Below the pieces are notes generated by a model. It was not told the origin of the DNA. It was given only the letters and a program-made list of their open reading frames with translations, and ran no database searches. Shown here piece by piece: positions 19,160-27,594 of a stretch of DNA of 64,000 bases. The stretch is taken from assembly GCA_025355005.1 (NCBI GenBank), contig JANXLV010000064.1, positions 1-64,000 on the forward strand, written 5' to 3'. Origin of the DNA: Myxococcales bacterium. Its GTDB lineage: Bacteria; Myxococcota_A; Polyangia; Polyangiales; Polyangiaceae. Both the position numbers and the translations under genes were made by a program. The stretch's first letter is position 1; each line of letters opens with the position of its first letter.

Positions 19160-19759
19160 TCAGCGCGCGGTCTGGATTGCGCGAATCAGGTCGACGACGT
19201 GGCCGTCACCGGTCAGCGTCTGCCGCTGCACCGTGTAGATCGACGCGGCTTCGGGACCGCACGTGAGGCGTAGCGAGCACGCCGTCGAATCCATGTGAGC
19301 AGCCTCCTGCTCGCGCGCGTCCGCGTCGGTCACGGCCGCGGCCAGCACGGCGATGCGCGCGCATGCGGCCTTGTCGATCTTGGTCGTGTCGCGCTTGCTC
19401 GTCCGTTGCGGATCAAGCTGGCCCGGCGGCGGCTGACTCGACTCCCACGGCGCGCTCTCGCTCGACACGGTCCTCGTGCACGTCGCGAGGTCGACCGCGG
19501 TCTCGTTGAAGCTCGAGCCGAGCCCCGGATGACTGAGCCCGCAGTTGTAGCTCGCCCGGCAGGCCAGCACCGCGCCCCCATCAATGAGCGCGTGCGGCGG
19601 CGTCGACCGCGCCCCTGTCGTTGCCTTCCCGCCCTGCGTGTCCGGCACCGTGGCGGACGCCGTTGTCTGCGTGTTGTCGGCGGTCACGCCCTCTCCGCGA
19701 CGACACGCAGCGCTCAGCAACAAGAGAGCGCCCGCAATCAATCCGTCCCGTAGGTCCAT
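19160..19759 (-). CDS. Lipoprotein of unknown function
   Basis: 199 residues with lipobox LLLSAAC. The mature part has six or more cysteines (ACRASYNCG, ATCTRTV, AACARIA, TACSLRLTCG) and no recognised domain. It begins just downstream of a long stretch without clear genes. The start ATG at 19759 directly precedes the signal peptide. Confidence 0.7.
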   Translation of the reverse strand: MDLRDGLIAGALLLLSAACRRGEGVTADNTQTTASATVPDTQGGKATTGARSTPPHALIDGGAVLACRASYNCGLSHPGLGSSFNETAVDLATCTRTVSSESAPWESSQPPPGQLDPQRTSKRDTTKIDKAACARIAVLAAAVTDADAREQEAAHMDSTACSLRLTCGPEAASIYTVQRQTLTGDGHVVDLIRAIQTAR

Positions 19760-20659
19760 CACCCCATTCTCGCACGACTGGCGACTCAGGCGGAGCGCGG
19801 TGGACTCTTCGGGAAGGGGTGCGAACAATCGACGTACCGGCTGTCTGATCCTCGATTTCGCTCCACCTGACGCCGCCGCGGTTGGAGTCGTTGCGCTTGT
19901 GAATCGCGCCTCCGCAAGCGGTTCCGGGTGAGCAATTTGTAGATCGCGCGCACACGTCCCCTTTACCCCCGGGCGCAAATGACACTGGCGCGAAGCTCAT
20001 CTGAGTTGCGCCACTCCTTTCGACAGACAGCACCACCCGGAATTCCCGGCGACGCCTCTCGGAATCGAGCGCCGTCTCAGGCGATTGAACGAGTGAGGAG
20101 ATCGAGAGATAGAGAGGCGGCGGATCACGACGGAGAGCGGGGCCCTACATGTGAACACACGAGCTGGTAGTCCCATCGCTCACAAAACGACGCCAGGCGG
20201 AGGGGTTCTTCTGCGTGGGTAGCACGCATGCCGCATAGTGGTGAGGGGTCGCGAACAACCAGCAAGGGGAGCGTCTTCATGAAGATCAGGGCGAGTGATG
20301 GGCGCGTGCGTAGGCTGACTAACACTACTGCGGGAGGTCGCCGCCTCAGGCTCGAATTTGCGGCTCGTTCGCGCCGTGACAACGCGACAATACCCGGCGT
20401 AACCGGGGACGATTGGCGACGGGAAGACATCGACGCCACGCGTCGCATGCTCTCTCGGAGGGGTCCTGACACAGCGGCCTCGCCGCAGTTCGTCACGCTG
20501 CCGCGCACAAGCTCGAGCGAACCGATAGCCGGCGCGCAACTTCCCGCAGTAGACTCTCCGCCGAGCGCCGCGTTTCAACCGAGGTGTGCTGCGCAGCGCT
20601 CTGGGTACAGGCAGCTGAACTTCGGCTACACGAGCGAGGCGGTGCCCTAGGTCCACGAC
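19760..20659. other. 900-base stretch with no supportable gene
   Basis: Open frames exist on both strands (for example 20228-20650 plus and 20125-20508 minus), but none has a credible start site, signal peptide or recognisable motif, and those on opposite strands overlap each other. The part next to 19759 and 20660 must hold promoters for the flanking divergent lipoprotein genes, but I can see no clear boxes. No tRNA or strong terminator is apparent. Confidence 0.5.
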
Positions 20660-21223
20660 GTGCGCCTCCGCTCTCCCGTCCGATCTTTGGTCCGGACCGC
20701 TGTTGCCGCAGCGATCACGGCATGCGCCGCCGGCGGCACAGATGCCGGCGACGCTAGTCGGACGGGCACGTCGCCAATCGACTGCGTGGCGGTTCTCGGG
20801 GCCCCTCCACCATCATCGCATGTGTCGTACATGGAGCTGGCCTATTCCGGCGTCCCCAGAGACAAGCGCATCTCCGAGCTCTCCACGGACGAGATCGGGA
20901 AGCTGTGCGATCTTGACGTCTGCCTCACTGGAAATGGATATGCGCGCGTGTGTCTCTTCACAGAAAAAGGGGGCCAGATACAATCACGCGTAATGGCGAC
21001 CTTCATGGTGGAATGCGCTCCAACTGCCGACTTTGGATTGAATGCTATGGAGAGCACTTGGTCATCACGCTCAGGCTGCGTTTCAGCCTACCAGGAGAAT
21101 TTCGGTGGATGCCATGTCGGCGCTTGGGAAGATTGCCTTCGAGAGAGTACGTCCGAACCTCTAGGCGTGGTTGGTGGCGGGCCCGATTGCGCTGTCGTCC
21201 TGAAGGAATGCCCCCTCAAGTAG
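20660..21223 (+). CDS. Small lipoprotein, member of a tandem paralogous pair
   Basis: 187 residues from a GTG start. Signal VRTAVAAAITACA, then a domain with eight cysteines. Shared with the next gene are SPIDCVAVL, a hydrophobic region, ISELSTDEIGKLCDLDVCLTGN followed by GYARVC, and GCHVGAWEDCL. No known family recognised. It ends one base before the ATG of its paralogue, so the two are surely one transcription unit. Base use here seems less GC-rich than in the neighbours, by eye. Confidence 0.75.
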   Translation: MRLRSPVRSLVRTAVAAAITACAAGGTDAGDASRTGTSPIDCVAVLGAPPPSSHVSYMELAYSGVPRDKRISELSTDEIGKLCDLDVCLTGNGYARVCLFTEKGGQIQSRVMATFMVECAPTADFGLNAMESTWSSRSGCVSAYQENFGGCHVGAWEDCLRESTSEPLGVVGGGPDCAVVLKECPLK

Positions 21224-21224
21224 C

Positions 21225-22034
21225 ATGGACAGCGCTATTTTTACCGGGCTGAGAAGGCGGGCTTGGCGCATCCTCATAGGTGGGACGCTTTGTGCGACCA
21301 TCGCCGCCGCGCTGATCACATGCAAGAACGATCCGAAGGCCATCTCCAACACTGGGGTAAGCTCGATCGACTGCGTTGATCTCCTGCACGTTCGCCGCAT
21401 CCGCGGGTTTGAGGTCGCAAACGCTCAGCGGGTTGGTGGGAACAATCTGGGCGTTCGTGAGTCGCGCATCTCGGCGCTCGCGCCGTCTGATCTGCGCGCC
21501 GTTTGCGACTGGGAAGCGTGCATGAAGGTTAATGGCTATGGGCACGCTTGCTGGGTGGATGACGGCGGTGTTGAGCGCTGTCGCGTCTGTGACGGCGGGG
21601 CAGACTGCAGTGGGCTTCCTGTCTCCCAGGACGACTGCGTCGCTCACGCGGCCGAGCCTCCGCGCGCTACATGTCACGTTGGACTGATGCAGGAATGTCT
21701 CCTCCAGCGCGGGCTGCGCGGACCTGCCGATCTTCGGGTGACGCAGGCCTGCAAGTGGAGCCAGCAGGCGTGCGACGGAACGCTCGTGGGCGATCTCACA
21801 GACAAGAATGCCGCCGCCAGGTTCGAAACGGATCAGGTGACCATCGAGACGTGCTGCATCACGGAGCTCAATCAGGCGATTCGCCTTCAGCCGGATTCGC
21901 AGGTCATTCCATACGTGCAAAAAGCGTGTGCCGAGTGGGACGGAGGGTTGCCACCGGACTACGATGCGGGAACCCCGATCGACGGGGGCCCGATCGCGAG
22001 CGATAGCTCCGCGGACGCCGCCGGGAAAGATTGA
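21225..22034 (+). CDS. Exported Cys-rich protein, paralogue of the preceding gene
   Basis: 269 residues. A membrane/signal segment (ILIGGTLCATIAAALITC) with a possible lipobox at ALITC. The mature domain matches the upstream protein: SSIDCVDLL, ISALAPSDLRAVCDWEACMKVNGYGHAC and ATCHVGLMQECLL. It has an extra C-terminal part with four further cysteines and a tail DYDAGTPIDGGP. The ATG lies one base after the stop of the upstream gene. Duplication followed by C-terminal growth is the simplest history. Function unknown. Confidence 0.75.
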   Translation: MDSAIFTGLRRRAWRILIGGTLCATIAAALITCKNDPKAISNTGVSSIDCVDLLHVRRIRGFEVANAQRVGGNNLGVRESRISALAPSDLRAVCDWEACMKVNGYGHACWVDDGGVERCRVCDGGADCSGLPVSQDDCVAHAAEPPRATCHVGLMQECLLQRGLRGPADLRVTQACKWSQQACDGTLVGDLTDKNAAARFETDQVTIETCCITELNQAIRLQPDSQVIPYVQKACAEWDGGLPPDYDAGTPIDGGPIASDSSADAAGKD

Positions 22035-22642
22035 TCGTGGGCAGCTGCGCGATCGCCGTCGTGGTGGGCACGTGCCAAGCTCGTCCTTCGCGGTCATACT
22101 CCTCGTCGGGGCCAGCGCGAGACTGACTGCAAGAACGGTCGCGAGGGCGCGGAGGGCCCCGAAATGAGCGTGCCTTCGTCGGCTTCGCGTTGGTAGAGTG
22201 TCGACGAGCGCGAGGAACCCCGCGGGGAATTGAACTGTAACGTTCACGGTTCGATTCGCGCTTGGGTGGCGGCGCTCGCTTCTCCGCCGCATGCGCGGTC
22301 GAGTTGTGCGAGTGGCTCGCGCGGGTCCGCGAACTCGAAGGAGCTGCTCGCCGACATGAGCGCGACCCCGTGGCGCGAGAGCTGCGAATGCTCGGACGCG
22401 AGCGACGGCAGACTGGCCGCCGACGGAGGCGATGGTCGCGGAAGCCGCTCAAACGCAAGTGGAGCCGTGATGGCATGCGCCCTGCGGCGGATCAGCCGAA
22501 GCGCCCCTCCCCTGGTCAAAAGCCGCTGACCGGGAAAACGTCCGGAGATCCGATCAACGATGAGACTCTTGTACGTGAGCACCGCGCGGAACTCGAAACG
22601 AAGCCTGGCGGGACGGATCTCGCGCCAGGCGACGCTGATTTT
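22035..22642. other. 608-base stretch with no supportable gene
   Basis: Frames are open on both strands (22262-22732 plus, 22244-22582 minus), but their products are Arg/Ala-rich as expected from antisense GC-rich DNA, and the plus frame runs into the P450 gene on the other strand. A GGTTCGATTC at about 22245 looks like a tRNA T-loop but has no pairing stems. I see no terminator or repeat. Confidence 0.5.
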
Positions 22643-23959
22643 TTAGTCGAGGATGACGGGGACGCCGCCTTTGGGGGCGTGGGTGAAGCCTCGCAGGGTC
22701 ACGCGCGCGTGATCCTTGTCGAGCGGACGTAGGCGCACGCTTGCGAGGATGGTCGACAGTACGACCTTCATCTCGAACTGCGCGAACGCGAGCCCGATGC
22801 AGCGCCGGATGCCGCCGCCGAACGGTAGATAGGAGTACGGATCCGCCTTCACATCCAGGAAGCGCTCCGGCCGGAACCGCAGTGGCTCGGGGTACACGTC
22901 CGGCAGGCGGTGCGTGAGCCACACGCCCGGAACCACCAGCGTGCCTTCCGGGATGTCGAAGCCGCCGATCGAGAGCGGCTTCTTGACCATGCGACCCACG
23001 GCCGGGATGACGGGGCAGAGCCTCAGCACCTCCTTGATGGTGGCATCCAGGTATGGCATCCGATCGGTGTCGCCAGCAGCGACCTCGATCTCGGTGGTGA
23101 GGCGCGTGCGCACGGCGCGGTCGCGCAGGATCAGATCGAACGACCACGCAAGCTCCGTCGCCGTCGTCTCGTGGCCGGCGACCAGCAGCGTGACGAGCTC
23201 GTCGCGAAGCTCGACTTCGCTCATCGGATTTCCGTCCTCGTCGCGGGCAGAGAGGAGCATGGTGAGCACGTCGGCTGCAGGCTGTGCGTCCGTCGCGAGC
23301 GCGGCGCGTCGTCGCGCGATCTGCTCGTAGATGAGCGCATTCACGCCGCTGATTGAGCGCTGGAAACGCGCCCATGGCGACAGCCCGAACAGGTCCTTCC
23401 GCAACGCCGGCACGGTGCCCAGCATGGTGAGCGGTGAGGTCAAGTGACCGAGCAGCTCGGTCAGCTTGGCGCGGAGCGGGCCTGCGAGCGCGTCCTCTGC
23501 GCCGAAGATCGTGCGCAGGATCACGTCCATGGTGATGCTCTGCATCTCGCCGTGCAGATCAATGGTGCGACCAGGTCGCCACCCGGCGATCGTGCGAGCC
23601 GTGATCTCGCGCATGGCATCGCGATAGGCGAGCATGCGCTCACCGTGGAACGGCGGCATGAGAAGGCGCCGTTGCCGCAGGTGCTCCTTGCCGTCCAGCA
23701 AGAGGACGCTCTTGTCTCCGACCAGCGGTCCGAGCGCCGCGTTCGCTTCCCCGCCGCGGAGCTGGTCCGGATCTCCCGTGAAGACCTGCTTGATGAGCTC
23801 GGGCCGCACGATACATACCTCGCGCCCGAAGATGACCGTCTCGATCGCGAAGACGTCGCCGTAGCGCGTATGGCAGTCCGTCAGGAACTGCTCCGGACGT
23901 GCGAGGTACTGAAGTGTCTGCACGGAAGCTGGTGTGCGAGGCCCGGGTGCCTGTGCCAT
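22643..23959 (-). CDS. Cytochrome P450
   Basis: 438 residues with all P450 hallmarks: I-helix oxygen-binding AGHETTA (261-267), K-helix ExxR (E310-R313 in IKEVLRLCP), the PERF motif (364-367) and the haem-ligand loop FGGGIRRCIG with Cys387. The overall style (LLMPPFHGERM, TLLVAGHETTA) resembles CYP110-like soluble bacterial P450s that hydroxylate fatty acids or terpenes. It is a lone gene with no adjacent ferredoxin or reductase, so its redox partner must come from elsewhere. No signal or membrane helix; cytoplasmic. Confidence 0.95.
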   Translation of the reverse strand: MAQAPGPRTPASVQTLQYLARPEQFLTDCHTRYGDVFAIETVIFGREVCIVRPELIKQVFTGDPDQLRGGEANAALGPLVGDKSVLLLDGKEHLRQRRLLMPPFHGERMLAYRDAMREITARTIAGWRPGRTIDLHGEMQSITMDVILRTIFGAEDALAGPLRAKLTELLGHLTSPLTMLGTVPALRKDLFGLSPWARFQRSISGVNALIYEQIARRRAALATDAQPAADVLTMLLSARDEDGNPMSEVELRDELVTLLVAGHETTATELAWSFDLILRDRAVRTRLTTEIEVAAGDTDRMPYLDATIKEVLRLCPVIPAVGRMVKKPLSIGGFDIPEGTLVVPGVWLTHRLPDVYPEPLRFRPERFLDVKADPYSYLPFGGGIRRCIGLAFAQFEMKVVLSTILASVRLRPLDKDHARVTLRGFTHAPKGGVPVILD

Positions 23960-23990
23960 GCGTGAACTGTAGCGGATACCTCGACCCCGT

Positions 23991-24485
23991 TCACTCGGTT
24001 CGCATGATGACGTGGAAGCCGAACTCGGTCTCCACCACGTGGCTCACGTCTCCCGGATGTAGCTCGAAGGCTGCGTCCGCAAACGGGGGCACCATGAACG
24101 ATCGCTCGATGGCGCCGAGCGAGCCCTCGCGCGACGTCGCGCCTTGCTCTTCGCTGTAGTCACGGACCACGTCCGCGAAGGACTGCCCTGCCTCCAGCTT
24201 CGACCGAGCCTCCTGCGCGCGGAGGCATGCGTCGCTGCGCGTGCGCTTCACGGTGTCCGGGGCCTTCTTTGCGCCCGCGTACTTCACGAGCACGTGCTTC
24301 ACCGTCACCTTCGCGGGCTCGTCTGCGCGGCGCTCACGCTTCGCTCCGGCGATCGCGAGGCAGCGATCCGCAGCGCTGTCCGAAGCGCCGCCACCTGCGG
24401 GCGCCGTCGCCACAGTCGTGCCGCCTCCACACCCGAGCATCGTCCCGAGCGCGACCACCACGAGCCCCTTCGCACACCTGTTCAT
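23991..24485 (-). CDS. Parvulin-type (PpiC) peptidyl-prolyl isomerase lipoprotein
   Basis: 164 residues: lipobox ALGTMLGC, a short spacer, then a parvulin domain over about residues 60-164 (KHVLVKYAGA, AQEARSKLEAGQSFADVVRDY, EGSLGAIERSFMVPPFADAAF, VVETEFGFHVIMRT). The KVTVKHVLVKYAG start and the GFHVI end are typical PpiC/PrsA elements. Likely assists folding of exported proteins, fitting a region full of lipoproteins. It lies 31 bases upstream of the P450 start on the same strand. Confidence 0.88.
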   Translation of the reverse strand: MNRCAKGLVVVALGTMLGCGGGTTVATAPAGGGASDSAADRCLAIAGAKRERRADEPAKVTVKHVLVKYAGAKKAPDTVKRTRSDACLRAQEARSKLEAGQSFADVVRDYSEEQGATSREGSLGAIERSFMVPPFADAAFELHPGDVSHVVETEFGFHVIMRTE

Positions 24486-24582
24486 GCGGAAAAAGGCTAC
24501 ACGATCTGCAGCTCGCCCACCGAAGCGCCGCCCGTGGTCGATTTCATGACGATCCGGCCCACGAGAACCCAAGCAACGGCGC

Positions 24583-25542
24583 ATGAGAACGTTCGCGTTG
24601 ATCCACCTGGCCATCTTTTCATCCCTCTCCCTCGCGTGCGGCGTCATCTCACTTAGCGGCGCGGACGGCGCGAACGGTGGTGATGTCGCGGGCGACGGTG
24701 GCGCGCACGGAGATGCAGGCGGCGGCGCAGGGGGGGCATCGTCGGGAGAGTGCAGCCTCTCGGTCGATGGAACGAACGTCGTACTGGAGGCGGGTGGTTC
24801 CCGCGCGTCGGCGTCGCTCGACCCGAGAGGCCTCTCCTTGGGCTGCGTGCTCGCGACATCGGACCTCATGACCTCGCGTGGGTTCGATGTGTATGTGCCC
24901 GACGTGACGGGCCCCGGCACGTACGACGGACGGAACGGCAGCTACTCCACGTACGCGTACGACCCGAGCGGCACGAGCTACGAGAGCTACGACGACCGGA
25001 GCGGCGTGGGGTGCAAGGTCACGATCGCCACGTTCACTCCCGCGCAGAGGGGCGGCATGTCTGCTCGATTCGATTGCTCGTCGCTCGTCGCAGAGGTGGG
25101 CGCAGCGATCTCCGTTCGCGTCATGGGCGAGATCACGCTCCCGGCCCGCGAGGGCGCGGACGCAGGGCCCCCGCCCGCCGCCTCCACCTACCTGAACGAC
25201 GCGGGCAAGCCGAGCTGTGAGCTCTTCGTCAGCGGTGCCTACAACACGCACGCCATCGGCTACGGCGACAACTACGACTGCAGCACCACCGGCAGCGACG
25301 GCGACACGTACTTGTTCGCCACGTCCATTGGCGCGACGGAGCCGCTCACGATCAACAGATCATGGTGTCCGACCTGCGCCCTCGCGTTCTCCGGCAGCTG
25401 CACGACCAACGTGGAGCTGGATGAAGGCATCCACGGACGCTACGTCGCGACGTTCACGTGCGAGGACCTCACCGCCCCGGAGGGCTCCAAGGTCAAGGTC
25501 ACGGGGCGCGTCGACGGAATCCACGACCGACCACCGGACTGA
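24583..25542 (+). CDS. Lipoprotein of unknown function
   Basis: 319 residues: lipobox SSLSLAC, a Gly/Ala/Asp spacer to about residue 53, then two similar beta-rich halves, each with a Cys pair (GVGCKVTIATF ... ARFDCSSL; CTTNVELDEG ... ATFTCEDL). The halves end with similar VKVTGRVDGI or ISVRVMGEITL strands, which suggests internal duplication. Family not recognised. Confidence 0.75.
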   Translation: MRTFALIHLAIFSSLSLACGVISLSGADGANGGDVAGDGGAHGDAGGGAGGASSGECSLSVDGTNVVLEAGGSRASASLDPRGLSLGCVLATSDLMTSRGFDVYVPDVTGPGTYDGRNGSYSTYAYDPSGTSYESYDDRSGVGCKVTIATFTPAQRGGMSARFDCSSLVAEVGAAISVRVMGEITLPAREGADAGPPPAASTYLNDAGKPSCELFVSGAYNTHAIGYGDNYDCSTTGSDGDTYLFATSIGATEPLTINRSWCPTCALAFSGSCTTNVELDEGIHGRYVATFTCEDLTAPEGSKVKVTGRVDGIHDRPPD

Positions 25543-25552
25543 CCCGTCTCGA

Positions 25553-26095
25553 TCAGCCGCCGTCGGGGCACGTGGGGCCTGCGCCGCCGCATGTCTGGCA
25601 CATGTCGTTGATGCACTTCGCGGTGCCGAAGAACGGGCAGCCGCACCCCGCCTGCGGAGTCGACACCATCGCGAGCAGCTGGTTCAGATGATCCTGGTAG
25701 GCCTGCTGGTCGCTCACGTTGAGCGCGCCGGCGGCGCAGAGGCACGAGCCCGTATTGCAGATGTTGCCCACCGCCACCGCGACGCAGTCCGTGTCCTGTG
25801 TGCAGGTCTGGTTGAATCCGCTCGGGTCCGCGCTGACACACCGCATCGCGTCCGCACGTGCGTCCACGGTGGTAGTGGACTGGCTTCCGGCGTCGTCGTT
25901 CGTGCTCCACGCACCCGCGTCTTCGTCACCTGCGCAGCTCCCGCTCGGACATGACGACGAGCCCTTCGTGTCCCCGTTGTCCGCGGCGGTAGGCGCGATC
26001 GCCCCTCCGCATCCGATCATGGAGGCCATGATCGCAATGACGCGCAGGAGGTTGAATTGGCACGTGTAGGCACGCTTTTCGGCCGTTTTTTCCAT
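25553..26095 (-). CDS. Cysteine-rich lipoprotein
   Basis: 180 residues; signal VIAIMASMIGC, Ser/Asp spacer, and a Cys-rich module (CTQDTDCVAVAVGNIC, CLCAAGALNVSDQQAYQDHL, GCGCPFFGTAKCINDMCQTC). This module recurs in Polyangia lipoproteins of unknown role and is related to that at 17491-18183. The ATG at 26095 is preferred over in-frame starts further upstream, which would place the signal too deep. Confidence 0.75.
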   Translation of the reverse strand: MEKTAEKRAYTCQFNLLRVIAIMASMIGCGGAIAPTAADNGDTKGSSSCPSGSCAGDEDAGAWSTNDDAGSQSTTTVDARADAMRCVSADPSGFNQTCTQDTDCVAVAVGNICNTGSCLCAAGALNVSDQQAYQDHLNQLLAMVSTPQAGCGCPFFGTAKCINDMCQTCGGAGPTCPDGG

Positions 26096-26169
26096 CTCGC
26101 GCGGCAACGAGCAACATCCGGGCCACCGAACCCACGCTGACACCGTCCGTCGTGCGAACATGCTCCTCG

Positions 26170-27462
26170 ATGACGCGCGCGGCGCACCGCATCCTCTTCC
26201 CGATGCTGGCCTCGGGCGTCGCGTGGGCGCTGGGATCGTGTGCATCGCGCGCCGCACCCGTGGCGCCTGCCCATGTGGAGGACGCAGGACCTCTCGCCGC
26301 CGCAGACGCCGCGCCTCCACCCGCGCCCACCTGGCCGAAGGAGGTCGATCTCACGCTGACCGCACCGGATGCCTTTCATCTCGTTCGGTCGAAGGACAAC
26401 GACGCGCTCGTCACCGTGACCGGCATGACCGAGCTCGTGGACCCGCGCACCGGTCATCAGGTCCGCGCCAGCACGTCCTATCTCGCTCGGATCGATCTGC
26501 GTACCGGCTGCATGACGGAGACGTACGACTTCCCCACCATGGGTCGTGCCGCGGCGACGGGCAGCGTGCGCGCCGCGCTCGAGGTGCTCGCCTCGCCCAC
26601 GATGACAGCGGAGGTCGAGCACGCGCGCGCGATCTCCCTCGCGTTCGGGCGGGGCGCGGCCCCCATCGCGATCAGCGCGGACGGCAAGAGCGCGGTGCTG
26701 GAAGCGAACAACCAGATCTACTGGGCGAAGGACGGCAAGAGCACGTGGACGCGTCTGGGCGATCGCGTTGGAAGGACTCCAGTGCTCACCGCCGATGGCG
26801 CGCACGTGGTCGTGAACCTCGGCGCTGGCTCGTATCGGCCGCACGTCATCGACCTCGCCACCGGAAAGCTCCATGCGATAAGCGGCAAACGCAGCAACGA
26901 GATGGCGGCGGGCGATCTCCACGCGCTCGCTGACGGCGCTGCGCTCGCCGTCGAGACCAACAGTATCAAGCGCAGCCCCACGCGTATCTGCATCACGCGA
27001 ATCGACACTCAACACTACGTGGAGAAGGAGCTCGTGTGCGTCCCCGCGAACGTGATCAGCGCAAGCCTCTCCGAGATCTCCGCCGATGAACGGTATCTCG
27101 CCCTCATGGTGGAAAACCCGCAGCACAATCGCGTGACGGTCTACGACACCAGCACCTGGCAGAAGGTCACCGACGTGGACGGAGACCCCACGCATCGCGA
27201 CGTCGATCCCAACGGACGCGTCGCATGGGACGACGGGAACGGCGCCCTGCTGCTCGCCCATGGGAGCACGACGGACACGTTGAAGCTCCCGGCTCCCGAG
27301 CCCGGCGCGCCGCATTCTGGCTTCGTCGGATTCGTCGGTGACAAGATCGTGGTCGGTCATCCGGCGATGGAGCGCTTCGAGAGCACGAGGCCATTGAAGA
27401 CCCTCGCAGACCTCGCGCCATGCGGCTATCTCAGCGTGGTCGACGCACCCGATCCAAAGTGA
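26170..27462 (+). CDS. Predicted beta-propeller lipoprotein
   Basis: 430 residues from the ATG at 26170; an in-frame GTG at 26152 is also possible. Signal FPMLASGVAWALGSC. The mature protein has repeats of the type DLATGKL, ISADGKSAVLE, TADGAHVVVNL, ISADERYLALMV and VYDTSTWQKV, each ending in a strand that starts a new blade, as in WD40-like or YncE-like propellers. No catalytic residues evident. Divergent from the Cys-rich lipoprotein at 25553. Confidence 0.75.
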   Translation: MTRAAHRILFPMLASGVAWALGSCASRAAPVAPAHVEDAGPLAAADAAPPPAPTWPKEVDLTLTAPDAFHLVRSKDNDALVTVTGMTELVDPRTGHQVRASTSYLARIDLRTGCMTETYDFPTMGRAAATGSVRAALEVLASPTMTAEVEHARAISLAFGRGAAPIAISADGKSAVLEANNQIYWAKDGKSTWTRLGDRVGRTPVLTADGAHVVVNLGAGSYRPHVIDLATGKLHAISGKRSNEMAAGDLHALADGAALAVETNSIKRSPTRICITRIDTQHYVEKELVCVPANVISASLSEISADERYLALMVENPQHNRVTVYDTSTWQKVTDVDGDPTHRDVDPNGRVAWDDGNGALLLAHGSTTDTLKLPAPEPGAPHSGFVGFVGDKIVVGHPAMERFESTRPLKTLADLAPCGYLSVVDAPDPK

Positions 27463-27594
27463 ACGAGGGGATCTGCGAGATCGACCCCAGCAGCTGCCCC
27501 GCCGTGTCTGCGTGCAACTGAGCTATCCGCGCTTGCGGGCTGGGCTCACGGGATCACGGAATTACTGAATCACTGAATCACGGGGTCATTGGGA

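Noticed and set aside
20125-20650. Overlapping opposite-strand frames in the 19.8-20.7 kb gap
   Set aside because: No start signal, no domain, each the mirror of the other; not strong enough to call either a gene.
22235-22255. GGTTCGATTC resembling a tRNA T-loop
   Set aside because: No flanking stem pairing, no anticodon arm or acceptor stem nearby.
22262-22732. Plus-strand frame with coiled-coil-like Arg/Glu segment, first suspected to be a transposase piece
   Set aside because: No transposase motif, and it runs antisense into the P450 gene.
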